From Perkinsus olseni (taxonomy: Eukaryota; Perkinsozoa; Perkinsida), in contig JABANN010000049.1 of assembly GCA_013115125.1 (NCBI GenBank), positions 1-64,000 on the forward strand: a stretch of 64,000 nt of DNA, in the 5' to 3' direction. Shown piece after piece: positions 23,226 to 34,171 of this stretch. The notes under the pieces were generated by a model, which saw nothing but the letters and a program-made list of their open reading frames with translations, was not told the DNA's origin and did not search any database. Each line of letters starts with the position of its first letter. The first letter of the stretch is position 1. The translations under genes and the position numbers were made by a program.

Positions 23226-25468
23226 CTAAGCACCGCCGGGAGAGTTTAGCGCAGAACGCGCTGGACGGTGACAGAGACCAACGACTTTTCTAACCGCAGC
23301 CATCAGATCTTCCTTAACACATGCTATGCACATAGTGATATAGAGGCAGGCAACAACAGCGATGATGACCCAGGCATACCTGAAAACGCCAGTTCCCCGC
23401 ATTTGCTAGTTTCAAATAGGTTGTCCTTACCATGGCCAACCTAAAGGGACGATCGTCTCAATGACAAGATAAAAGTTAACACCAATCACTAGGCATGCCA
23501 GCATCCACATCAACACTGTCCAGAAAGGACAGATAACAAACCTAGTAAATACCCCACTGCATTAGCGTCAACATCCCTTCGAAGTGACCCTACCTGCCCA
23601 AGACTTCACGACTAACCGAAAAGTGGAGGACTGGCAGCAGAGCGAAAGGAAGCTGAATCGACTGGAGAATGTTCAGCCAGGCGTTAACTCCGTTCATGGC
23701 CTTGATCTCACCCTGAGATGAGGCAGATCGCCCAGAAAGGACCCTACGAACCAAGTATACCTGCAGGATAGCAAAGGCCAAGGCCGGTCCAAGGGCGATC
23801 GACCTGGTAATGATAACCCTCAGCCACATAGGGATCTTCCATCTCATAAACCCCTCCATAACGTATTGCCCTGCCAGTGTACCTACAAGCGCACCCAGAA
23901 AGGACTTCGAGCTACGGTAGAGTTTACCTGTTAAGGTGCTTGCTTGTCCAGCCGCCAATACACCAACAGCGAAAATGTACTTCACCGCGCGAGAATACCT
24001 ATCAAATGCTAATGACACTGAGCAACGTATGCCACGATGGCCCCTTACATGACTGCAGCCAGGGCGCCAGCGGCGTTTTCCAAGCCGATATTGGCGCATA
24101 CTCCAGCAATACCCTCAGGCGTGTGGCATTGACATGCAGCATCATTCGGGTTGCAGACCGCGGAATCCCAATCTGAAGGAAGGCGAGACTGACGTCGATC
24201 AGCGGCAGTGAACCGGGACGCTACCTTCAGGAGTGACTAAACAGGCGAGGGGGCCGTGAGGACGAGTGGCACATTGCACGGAGAACATGCCGTGTGCGAA
24301 GGCCGACACCATCGCGAGATTGATAACAAATGATACGGATAAAGATAATGATGAATCGATAAGGAAGTACCTGAAAAACGTATCTTACGGTTTCAAAAGA
24401 TACCGGGCGGAGAATCCTTTCAAGTGCGCACTTGTTAGCCTGTTTGATATTCCTCTCCTCTCTACGATCAATGCGTCGTGATCGTGTCAGAGCCGAATGT
24501 AAATAAAGATTGTGCGGCATAATAACAGCGCCAATAAGACCAACCATTTGCATAACCGCATAGCTTGCTATCATAGGGACGAAGCCCTTGAAGATATCGA
24601 CAGCCGGCGGTGCCGATATCCCCATGTCGATGAAGAAGCATAGCATCATCGTCAATATAAGAACAAAGATGAAGGCCTCTAGCACTCTTATACCGTGAAA
24701 TAAATGGAGGGCAAGAAAGGTCAACGTGTCCACTGCTGTTATGATGGTACCAGCCCAGAGTGGGATGTTAAACAACACTCTGAAGGCTATGGCAGTGCCC
24801 AACACCTCTTGAATGTCCGATCCAATGATAGCGATCTCAGTCATGACCCACAGGGCCCTTGCAGTCCATCTAGCATATCGAGCTCGGCAATGCTCGGCCA
24901 GATGCTCTCCCGTTACCGCTGCCAGACGACAAGACAGTACTTGAAGTATTAGACCAACGATGTGAGCAAGTAACAAGACCCAGAGCATCTGATACCCCGT
25001 GAACGCTCCGGACTGCAGGTCGGCCTCGAGATTGCCCGGATCAAGATACGCCAAGGACATGAGCCAACCAGGGCCAGTGTACTTGAGGAAGGTCCGAAGG
25101 GAGAACTTCACACCCGGGGGGTCTATAGGGATGTCAACAGGCTTCTCTCGACCATTCTTCACAGGAAGCTCAGAGATGATCTCCATCGGCTTAGCATTGT
25201 TGATACTAGATTCACTACTCGACTCGTATCGGAAGAGAGCAAGATTTGGCAAGTGAGCGAAACACATAAGAGCGATGAGCGATCCCCCATGACCATTTCG
25301 CATGCCAGCCACTGGCAGTAGTCCTCTACTCTTGGTTTGCCTCACCACGCCCCCCCCGTACGAACGGGCCAGTAACGGAAGCTTTGTGCTAGTAATCCCC
25401 TGCAATGTTTGAATCGAATTTTGGATGAAATTGGATGTGGCCACTTGCGGGATGAACGGAATTGTCAT
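23226..25468 (-). CDS. Nramp family divalent metal transporter, copy B
   Basis: Second Nramp (SLC11) proton-coupled metal transporter. Eight exons: 25468-24432, 24370-24225, 24172-24049, 23998-23928, 23882-23761, 23712-23594, 23541-23431, 23379-23226; all GT-AG and in phase, 627 residues. It has the DPGN and MPHNLYLH motifs and a Cys-rich extracellular loop before [13 protein letters not shown]. Two introns (23883-23927, 45 nt; 23713-23760, 48 nt) are stop-free multiples of three, so the unspliced frame reads through both. Copy A has no intron at the first of these sites. The N-terminal region differs from copy A, and the Asp-rich tail is missing. The ATG at 25468 is the first in frame. Confidence 0.95.
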
Positions 25469-25664
25469 TGTTGTTCCCTTTTTGACAAGGCCTTCAATGC
25501 CAGGCTTCTGTTTCCTCTAGTATAAGAGCAGAGAGTGCTTCTCGGGCGTTCAGAAACTGATGCTTGTAGACAAAGTCTGGCGATTCTGAAGGAGGTTCAG
25601 CCCGTTAACCCCTTGAGAGCAATGGGAGCTACTTGAAGTACTATTAACTTCATCCCATGACCCA

Positions 25665-26379
25665 ATGAGTCGCCTATCGCGGCGGTCGGCCCTCGCTGGC
25701 CTCCTCTTCCTCCTCACATCAACCCTCTTCATATTATATACCATAACCCCGACATTCCTGTACCCCATAGGAAAGGCACGCACCCCCGCCTTTCTGAGCC
25801 CCAACAGCTGGCCAGCAGCCTACCACTACGCCAGTACAGCATTGAAGGGTTGCGGCCTCGCTGCCTCCGCTGCCCTTGCCCTCCGCGCTCTGATTCGACA
25901 CCGATCCACAGCAACATCGGGCCCTGGGGCAATGCAGAGAAGGGAAGACGAGGCTCGAAGGGTTATGCCGAAGTTCGCTGAGAAGTACGCCAGACGAACC
26001 GGCACCAAATTCTGCCGAGACCGAAGGGTGACGGCGAGAGTCATCAAAGGCCTGGCTCAGGTGCGTTGACGGTAGGGCGATCACTGCGGGGGAGGACCGT
26101 TCCTACTCAGCACAAAGTCGAGCTCGGAGCGCCCCTCTGCCCTTGCCGAGACTACGATGACAAGAAAGCGGAAGTGAAGCGAGCCTATTGGAACTGCCCC
26201 TGTGTGCCGATGAGGTTTGTGCTGCCGCGGCTACTCTAATGCAACCATGCTGCACTCTCAGAACCAAAGGCCACTGCCATTGTATGCTCTTCTTGCAGCC
26301 AGACAGTCCATGGGCATCGGATTCGTCTCCGAGGATTAGCATTGGCGATATTGAAGACCTTGCTCCTGATGAACCCTGA
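25665..26379 (+). CDS. Ferredoxin-thioredoxin reductase, catalytic (beta) subunit
   Basis: [4Fe-4S] enzyme that passes electrons from ferredoxin to thioredoxin, normally in plastids. Exons 25665-26060, 26111-26214 and 26262-26379 give 205 residues. The catalytic domain keeps the exact family spacing CPC-x16-CPC-x8-CHC (PLCPCRDY, NCPCVPM, GHCHCML), plus the earlier KFCRD Cys, so all cluster ligands and the active-site disulfide pair are present. The first 90 residues are an extension with a strong hydrophobic segment at about residues 8-26, a Ser/Thr/Arg-containing stretch, and a second hydrophobic stretch (about 62-78). That is the layout of a bipartite plastid leader in algae with complex plastids. 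The start is the first ATG. A relict or photosynthetic plastid is implied. Confidence 0.93.
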
Positions 26380-26480
26380 CTGACTGTAACCTTGCTAAGC
26401 AACGACGTTTCTTGTCCGACTCGGTAGTGTTAGTAGTAGGGCGTGAGTGGGTATGGGAGCGTCGGCAGGGGCAGTTTGCG

Positions 26481-29400
26481 ATGGACATAGACTCCCTATC
26501 ATCACATTCGTCAGACATAACGCTAGTGATAGACCCACTTCCCGGGGCTGGCAGCTCTCAACCGGTATGGCGGAAGGGGGAGCCAATGCAGCTGCTGAGC
26601 CTAGCACAAGGCGAGGGGGGAGGGGAGAGAGTACCGTAACATCGCCAAATCGTAGTCGTTAAGCTTGGCCTGTCAGGTGACTGTATGCCCGGAGGCAAGG
26701 GATTACTTCCTTCGTAGCGTTGGCAACAGGCCAGTAGCAGTTGCGGTAGTTTGCGGCCTCTATCGTAATGATAGGACCGTCCAACGCCTTGGACTGATCA
26801 TGCAAGGCAGGTACGGGTAAATCCTACCTGCTTAATCTCCTGAGCAACAATATGGCGTCTGGAGAGGAGGAGGGCGACACTGCTTCTGACGACAACCAGC
26901 ACCAGCATGCAGCCTTCACTGTGGGCTCCACAGTCAATGCGTGTAGTGCTCGTCCGAGCGGAAGGTGCCTTGTCAGGCTTGTCAGGTACCAGTGGAATCT
27001 GGATGTGGGCTAGTAGTAGTAGCGGCGGCAGTGATAACGGTAGTGGGGCGCCACGGTCTTCTGAGGGATGACCGCCTCACAGGCCCTGTTTACATATTAC
27101 TAGACTGCGAAGGGTCTGGTAATGTCGAGCACGACAGAGACCATGACTCGATACTCTTCGCCCTCGGCACACTTCTCAGCGGCTACTTCATCTACAATAG
27201 TAAAGTAAGCCTGCCTGCTGGTTACCCCTCTCTACTACATCCGTGCAGGGTGTCATCGACGAAGGTGCCATACAGACCTTGTCTGTGGTCACGTCCTTAG
27301 CACAGCATATCCAAAACGCTCAGCATCAAGAAGGTCAAAGTGGTAGCATCATCATGCTAACCAAGCTCTCTTGCTGCAGGCTCGGATGGCTCCCCCTCGG
27401 TCGTTGCAACCGCCCCTCACTTCCTCTGGGTGGTAGGATGTCCTCCGGCGTACTCCTAGTAGCACCCTCTCCCCAGTTGCGTGACTTCGTATTAGCTCTA
27501 GAAGATCAGAATGGGCGGCCCATCAGCGCGCAGGAGTAGGGCCCCGCCCTTCCGTCACTGAGGGAGAGGTTGGGATGCTGCCTCAGATACCTGGAAATAG
27601 CTCTGTCAGACAAGAGCAGTGTGGCAGCTTATCGTAGCCAGGAGAGTCGAGATTGCCGGGAGAAGCTGTGCAAGTACGCGGTGGTGGCCTTACCGGTATA
27701 ACATCACTACGACGTATCAAAAGCCTTGTACTGCACCTCCGGATCAATGTTGGGCTTACTCAACCCGCCCTCACGGACACTCTCGATGGCAACCGCTATC
27801 GTATTAGGCTCTACCGGGCTCACGGTATTCCTTGCCCCGTCTCACTTTGTGTCCCAGCATACACTACTGCGATGACTCTGATAACTCGTGAACATTATCG
27901 TTTCGTGACGGTAGGAAGCGTATGAAGGTGGTAGAATTCCGGTTACAGGGATGATTACGTGTTCATGAGAACGCTTGAAGCAGCGTGCTCGTGTGGATAG
28001 TCTCAGCTCAGTTTATTCACCCATCGGGATTGCATCGCCCTGGTCACACCCGTTATTGATGAGGAGAAGTTGCAAGCTCTGGACACTGTACCATATCACC
28101 AACTCAGAGGGGAATTCAGGGATCAGGTCGGGCCCAAGGCTCCTGCAGTACTACTTCGGCTGACCTCAGATTGAACTGATGAAGAGGAAAGTATTCCGAG
28201 ATTGCGCACCCAAAACCATCAATGGTGTCCCCGTCACAGGCGTCACTTTCGCGAGGCTATTGGATCAGTATGTCCATTCAATCAACAGCAAAGAGGTGCT
28301 ACATAGGGGTTTACTGGGGCAGCAGTTCCTTTAAGGTACCGAGGGTGGGGTCGGTGTGGCAAGCGTTGCAGGCTCAAGAGGGAGAGAGAGTACCGCACCT
28401 GCTACTCGACTCTTACAGGCGGCGTGCCATTCTCCCGACTGCTAGGTGGTCGGGGAATGCGCTGACGAATATCGGGCTGTTGTGAGGAATCGTGTTGAGC
28501 CGCTGCTGCCGGTATCCGAGGTTGATTTGGCTGCTGAACTCAAAGCACTACGGCAGGAGGTACTCGATACCATCGGCTTCTCGGGGGTATCGCCGCGTAG
28601 GTTTACGCCCAATTCAAGAGGGAATCTTTGGGAGAGAGGAAGATCATCTCGCAGTATAGAGAACAGTTGAAGGACCTCATGGACGACCTCGATAACAAGG
28701 TTAGTAAAAGGCTCATCTCGCGCTGCACTTGTCGGCAGGTCACCGAGCGCAATGAGGTGATGGGCCGCGAGTGGTGCGTTAGATTACTCAAGAGGCTTTG
28801 GCAGCCCATAGCTGAACGGTTGGATGCTTACGATGATACGGAAGGTAGGGAAGGGGTCGGAGGAAATTGCAGGTATGGTGATTACCCAGGTTACAGTCTT
28901 GACGATGGCATATCAGAATTCACAAGGGCCCTCTCGGAGCTGCGAGAGAGCTATCAGAAGGAGGCCAGAGGTAGCGGAGAGGAGGAGTAGAGCAACAGGG
29001 ATCGATGTGGCAGTTCACAGGCCCGACGGCGGTGGTGATGGAAACGTACTCGAAATGGATAACACCGAAGCAGGAGCAAGGTCTAGTGAAACTAACCCGC
29101 AGACAGCAAGAGGCAGCTGCTCAGCGGGCGGTAGGCGGCAGCGCTAGGGGCTTCGGTCGTTGACGATTCTGGCAGGTGATGATGGAGAGAGAGCGGGCCA
29201 TGGAGGAGGAGCGACAGCGTGCTGAGAGAGAGTTGGAGGAGAGAAGGGCCAGAGAACAGCAGGAGAGGGAGGTTAAGTATTCCATCTCGGGGGTCTTGGC
29301 TCATCGTAGTGTGCAGGAGTATCGTATTGAGCGCACTGAGAAGATGAGGCTGGACGTGAAGGAGCTGGCTGATAACATCGACGGCATCGACACGCCTTCC

Positions 29401-29625
29401 CTTGTTGAAGAGGAGGAGACGGATGAGAGTCAACGGCGAATGACAGACGACATTCAGGTGGGGACTGGGTTGTAGCTGTTGTGGAAGGTTCGATCTCGTG
29501 CTCAGGCTGAGATAACGGAGCTTCGGACGACACTTGACGATCGAGACCGGAAGGGCAGAGGGAGGAGGCCGACTTCCTCTTCAACGTCAGCAGCAGCTGC
29601 TTGCTGTAGATGCACTATAATGTGA
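26481..29625 (+). CDS. Guanylate-binding protein (GBP) large GTPase with CaaX ending
   Basis: Dynamin-superfamily GTPase of the GBP/atlastin group. After the ATG at 26481, PMQLLSL leads into PVAVAVVCGLYR joined across an intron to TGKSYLLN (P-loop). FTVGSTVNAC (switch I region), LLDCEGSGN (G3), ILFALGTLLSGYFIYNSK and the GBP-specific guanine motif in WVLRDFVLALEDQNGRPIS follow. The middle domain shows RDCIALVTPVIDEEKLQ and PKTINGVPVTG. A long helical region, rich in Glu and Arg at 29.1-29.4 kb, precedes a final exon 29509-29625. That exon is joined through a 48-nt intron and ends in polybasic residues, two Cys, then CTIM and a stop. CTIM is a CaaX prenylation box. About ten introns; internal boundaries between 27.5 and 29.1 kb are only partly resolved. 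Confidence 0.85.
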
Positions 29626-30029
29626 TGATGCTAACAATTAGAGTAGACCCAGTGTACACTAACACTTACCATGCCTCCACCCACTCTCACATCTTACTGG
29701 TATTTGTGTTGGAACAGAGTATGCGTGGCACCCGATGGTCGGCAATCGACCGATATGATTGGTATCGTATAAAATATGTATGCTTCACAACTATGAACTT
29801 TTCACCACACAGGACGTCCACAAGTACCCGTTGCCACACGAGGGTTTGATCTCTCGCCACGTTTATTTCGTTCTTCTAGCTCTTGATGAGAATCAAGGGA
29901 AGGTAGCACAACGGTTGGCGCAGCGAGCATCATGTAGACGATATGCAAGCTGGACACGTGAGCAGGTTTACACGCTATACGTTGAACTCAAGAAAGAGAG
30001 GGAGGGAGGGGGTTGAACAGCGGACATCA
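29626..30029. other. Intergenic region between convergent genes
   Basis: Some 400 bases separate the 3' ends of the GBP gene and GNAT copy A. Only short frames without family resemblance were seen. Confidence 0.5.
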
Positions 30030-30891
30030 TTATGCTTTCAAAAAGCTCTTCCTGTGGGCTAGCGCAGTACCCGCAATACCATTCTGGACCAGTTCATCGA
30101 AGAAGGACTTGAGGATCTTAACAGATGTGCGGTGTGATAATACAGGCAGAGATTTCTGGTTCCTCCTCGAGGCTGATGCAGGCCCCTCCGGTAAGGGGAA
30201 AGTATAGACGAGATTATGGGCTTTAATAAACAAGCCTGCAAGAAACGACGTCGCTGTACGTCTACGACGACGCGGCACGCCTCGACTCGCCTCTGTCTGT
30301 GAAGCCTGCGTCCAAGTACGCTTTCTCGATAGCCTCTTCGGAAACAAAGACATCATCATCACCCCTGTCACCATCGTCACAGTATACTCGCGTCCAGGCC
30401 CCAACGACTCCCGGATTTTTCTCGTGAATCTGAACATTACTATGGCGCCTCGGCGGGTACCATCGAGAGGGGAGGTGCATCTTACATATTCGAGGAGGTT
30501 TCTGAGGATCTCGGCTTCCACCCCTTTACGTTTATACCCATCATGAGCGAAGGCGTTGGTTACATACACCCAATCGCCGAGCTTCGAGTTCTTCACAACC
30601 CCAAACTCGACGGACCCGACAACAGTCTACAGGAGCACACCATCACCACCACAACACTTAGTGTTAGACTCATGCTGATCCTAGGGTTCATTTCTAGCCA
30701 CAACAGCTCACCTCGCTGTCGTCCACAGCTACGAAGAAAGCTGAATCTGGGTAATCGCGGACTGCCTTTATTTCATCTGCAGGGTTAGCTAAACGATACT
30801 TCAACGGCCCAGGCATGAGCCGCCTCCAAGAGCCAAGAGCCATCGATGGGAGTCCCATACAGAGAAGAGATGTGAAAGGTGTGGTACGCAT
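30030..30891 (-). CDS. GNAT-fold N-acetyltransferase with signal peptide, copy A
   Basis: Exons 30891-30712, 30626-30486, 30429-30279 and 30235-30030 give 225 residues. The N-terminus (MRTTPFTSLLCMGLPSMALG) resembles a secretion signal. The acetyl-CoA binding motif A follows in AHDGYKRKGVEAEILRNLLEY (the R/Q-x-x-G-x-A/G loop is KRKGVE). Then come GAWTRVY and IEKAYLDAGF, matching the end of the GNAT fold. An unspliced reading shifts frame after LLEY, but a 56-nt intron (30430-30485, GTAAG...TTCAG) restores it exactly as in copy C. It is divergently transcribed from copy B, 0.38 kb away. The acceptor substrate is unknown. Confidence 0.75.
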
Positions 30892-31273
30892 GTCGGGACA
30901 AGGGACGCTAAGGGACGACCTCGTGAGCTTACAATCTGGGGTAGGAGAAGCGCCACGTTTTGACGGAAAAGATGTTGCGCTCGAGGAAGGGAACCCCGAC
31001 CGATCGGAATGGCGAATTTCGTGCGCTGTCGTTGAGAGTATCGTTACGACTACTACTACGCCGCCGACGGCCGCTTGTTGACGATGGATTCAATATAGCA
31101 GACCTCACTTGATAAAGCCTGTGTAGCCCATCTGTGGCTTAGCCGGCAAGTTTTCTGAACCCCTGCTGACCAAATACACGGGCCCACTTTCATTCATTTG
31201 GCGCCCTTTACTTCGCACTCGCCGCTGGATACTCGCTACCAGTTCTCCCTGATGATCACCACTGCCCCGTAGC

Positions 31274-32120
31274 ATGAAAATCATCCATTTCGCTGCCCTT
31301 CTCACCAGCACGTGTCTAGGAGCGGCATCCGTGGCCCCAGAAGGCTCTTCGGCGGAAGACAACTTCGCCGCCACACTGGAGTACCGTCGGGCTAGGGAAT
31401 CGGACCATGTGAGACGAGAACATGGCTTCGAGGACGCCGCCGTTTTCGTAGCAGCAAGGCCCCAGTATGAGGATCCGGGCGAGGTACGTGTTCGCTCCCG
31501 GCTTGAACCTTCCTCTCGTGCAACGGAGGTCCGTCTACCACTCGAGGTCAACGCGGAGGTCAGATACACGGCTCCTTATTCAGATCATAGCGGACGCGAC
31601 TTTCGGCCTACTTAACACACCAAAGCATGGTGAATGGCTTTATATACCCAGGGTTTTCGTGAGAGAAAAATATAGAAAGAGAGGTGTGGCCCCCGAGATG
31701 ATGAGAAGGCTGCTGGAATATGTACAGCTCTCGGGATGCTCGTATCTGATAGTACTGAGTGACTATGGTGGTCAGGTTCACTGGAAGAATCCTCGAGTCC
31801 TGGCTGGTTGGTTGCGGGTGTCTAGCGACAACCCCGGTGCCGTAAAAGCGTACAAGAAAGCCGGGTTCATAGACGAAGGGGCAGCCGTGCCCGAGAAGCT
31901 GACAGGCTTCGAAGGCATCTTCCATTTTATCCACAACTTCGTCTACACCTTCAACGCGTCCACACCATCATTTGTCTCGTCGAACAACGATGACGACGAT
32001 GACTCTTTGCCGTATCTCAAGCGTTCGGTTATGAACCCCTTCTTTAGTGAGCTTATTGTGGAAGGGATAGCCGACGAGGTGTATAGCAATTCATCATCAC
32101 CATTGCTTGTCAAAGAATGA
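31274..32120 (+). CDS. GNAT-fold N-acetyltransferase with signal peptide, copy B
   Basis: Exons 31274-31483, 31584-31721 and 31776-32120 give 230 residues. A signal peptide is clear (MKIIHFAALLTSTCLGAAS). Motif A reads FVREKYRKRGVAPEMMRRLL, and the C-terminal GNAT part reads WLRVSSDNPGAVKAYKKAGF. The 54-nt segment 31722-31775 is open in frame, but it begins with GT and ends with CAG at the site where copies A and C have obligatory introns. Splicing gives EYVHWKNPR, in line with EYIHEKNPG and EYIYEKNPR. Copy B lacks the third intron of A and C. The tail has a run of Asp from GAT repeats. Probably a lumenal or secreted acetyltransferase. Confidence 0.8.
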
Positions 32121-32703
32121 TGTTCCTGTCTGCGTGGCTGCGAGCGTTGCATTAGTGACAACAACACCACAATGGAGCTGTTGCTCTCACTACTCTAGTG
32201 TACTTGCAGTCCTGCGGACCACAGAGGCCCCCGTTGGGATCGTTGAATATGACGGTATCCCCACTGCCCCGTGCTCATCATGAATAGCACAGAAGGCGTG
32301 TAGGGATACTGGCTCGCGGGGAGAAGCAGAGAACTCATCGAGGGCTAGGAGATGAGTACTGACCCTTGAGTAGTTTTTGTCGGCTCGGGTAACTCTTCTA
32401 TCACGAAAATGAACCCCAGCCGCAGGGTGTCCAGCTGGGGAAGGGCCTGCCTGGCGTCGACGGGCTGCCGTTCACTACGCCAACTCGCACGCGACTAGAG
32501 ACGTGTCTGATAGGACCAACCTCCACCACTCAAAGCTCAGTGCTTCGAACAGGCTGTCGCTGTTAGAGGCAGAGCACGAAGATACGCCATTCCAATGGGG
32601 CGAGACCCTCGAGCGCATCATCATTTCCGTAGGAATCCATCTTGGTGGGTATTGATAGGGAGCTCATCCTGCTACTTCTCTGATCGAGAATTCACGCTCC
32701 AAC
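32121..32703. other. Spacer between GNAT copies B and C
   Basis: About 580 bases with short frames only. No gene, repeat or motif recognised. Confidence 0.5.
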
Positions 32704-33565
32704 ATGGGTACCACACTTTTCGCAACTCTAATCTGCCTGGCATTCCCAGTGATGACTATGAGCCTGGGCCGCCGTACGATTGTCTACGTGGGAGGTCGAC
32801 GCCGCATTAAAAGGCTGCCCCTGTCCAACTTCCTGGGGTACAGGCCAGCGAGTCCAGTAGACCGTATCCGGGCATCACAGGATTACACTGACTCAGCTAT
32901 GTTCGTGGCAGTAGAGACTCGTTACCCACATCAGCCTGAGGTGAGCAATCGCTCACCTATCCAGACGATCTGTTTTGTACTGCAGGCTGTTGTTGGTTCT
33001 GTTGAGTTTGGGGTTGTGAAGACCCCGAATTATGGCGATTGGGTGTATGTAACCAACGTCTTCGCCCATAAGGGGTATCGGGGTGAAGGGGTGGAAGCCG
33101 AGATCCTCAGAAGGCTCCTCGAATATGTAAGATGCTCCTCCCACCTCGATGGGACCGATCGAAGCCCAATGGTGATGTTCAGATTTACGAGAAGAATCCG
33201 AGAATCATCGGGGCTTGGGCGCGAGTCTACGATGACGATGATGATTTCGTTTTCAAAGATCCTATTAAGAAAGCGTATGTGGAAGCAGGATTCATAGACA
33301 GAGGCAAGTCAAGGCGTGCCACCTCGATGCGACGATGTTGTCTCTTGTAGGCGTGTTTCATCTAGCTCATAATTTTGTCTATAGCTTCCCTCCAAAAAAG
33401 GCGTCTGCATCATCCTCGAGGAGAGGGAGGAGCAAGAAATCTCTGCCTGTTCTATCACACCGTGCTAGTATCCTCAAGTCATTCATCGACGAACTGGTCC
33501 AGGCCGGTATAGCGGATGAGGGGTACAGGAAGAAGTGTTCTGATAATAATCATGTCAGCTGCTAG
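32704..33565 (+). CDS. GNAT-fold N-acetyltransferase with signal peptide, copy C
   Basis: Exons 32704-32940, 32986-33126, 33183-33315 and 33351-33565 give 241 residues in phase. The leader MGTTLFATLICLAFPVMTMS looks like a signal peptide. Motif A is KGYRGEGVEAEILRRLLEY; the C-terminal GNAT part is IKKAYVEAGFIDRG. Intron 1 (32941-32985, 45 nt) is stop-free and in frame. Intron 2 (56 nt) matches that of copy A in position and length. Intron 3 would be only 35 nt, the shortest in the window, and is the least certain. The C-terminus shares SLPVLSHR and DELVQ with copy A. The last 87 bases overlap the 3' end of the convergent gene below. Confidence 0.7.
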
Positions 33566-34171
33566 AAGTGATCTCTTGAGTTCAGCCTGTAAGGACTTGG
33601 CCTGCGTGACACCCTGGTCCCCACCACTTCTAGACTCACTTACACGGTTTTGCAGTCGATTCATTCCCTGAACCACTAGAGCAGTAGTATCAAGGTTGTG
33701 AGCGTCGCTCACTGAGCGAATGAAGCAGTGAGCACGAGTATGAATCGAGAGCCCATCGGGCGTTGAATACAGCGGCCCTCCCTTCCAATGCACGGCTGCA
33801 ATCGTAAACTTGACTTCCGGTAATGTACACATTCGGTATTCCATCGGCCGAGTAATACATAATTCTTCCCATCTGGGAATGAACTTGTCTTGTGTGACCA
33901 GTTGATGCTGACCCTTCTTCAATTGCATACCATAGCATGCCAAGTTGCCTAGAGGGTCTGCGAGGAATCAAACAGCGGCCTCTCGCCGACATTCCCGCCG
34001 TTCCGCCGCAGTCGCACGAGTTTCCCAGACGGTCGAAAGCCGGCAGTTCACCACTGGACACATGAGAAGCCCGCTCCTCCTCAGCGTTTCATCCCCGAAA
34101 CAGTAGATGCTGGCTGCCCCCGCAGGGAAGTGGAGGTACCACAGACACACTGATGGCAGCAACAGCATCAT
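33479..34171 (-). CDS. Hypothetical secreted protein
   Basis: Two exons, 34171-34018 and 33957-33479, joined in phase across a 60-nt intron, give 210 residues. The ATG at 34171 opens a strong signal peptide (MMLLLPSVCLWYLHFPAGA). The mature part has several Cys and the sequences MCPVVNCRLSTVWET and CTLPEVKFTIAAVHWKGGPL. I do not recognise the family. Its 3' end overlaps the coding end of GNAT copy C on the other strand by 87 bases, unless a further intron removes the overlap. Confidence 0.6.

Noticed and set aside
30430-30485. Frameshift suggesting that GNAT copies A and C are pseudogenes
   Set aside because: A 56-nt GT-AG intron at the same position in both copies restores the frame, with conserved downstream GNAT motifs.
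31722-31775. Extra coding segment in GNAT copy B (open frame, beta-strand-like translation)
   Set aside because: Copies A and C have out-of-frame introns with GTAAG...TTCAG at exactly this site. Removing the segment in B restores the paralog alignment.
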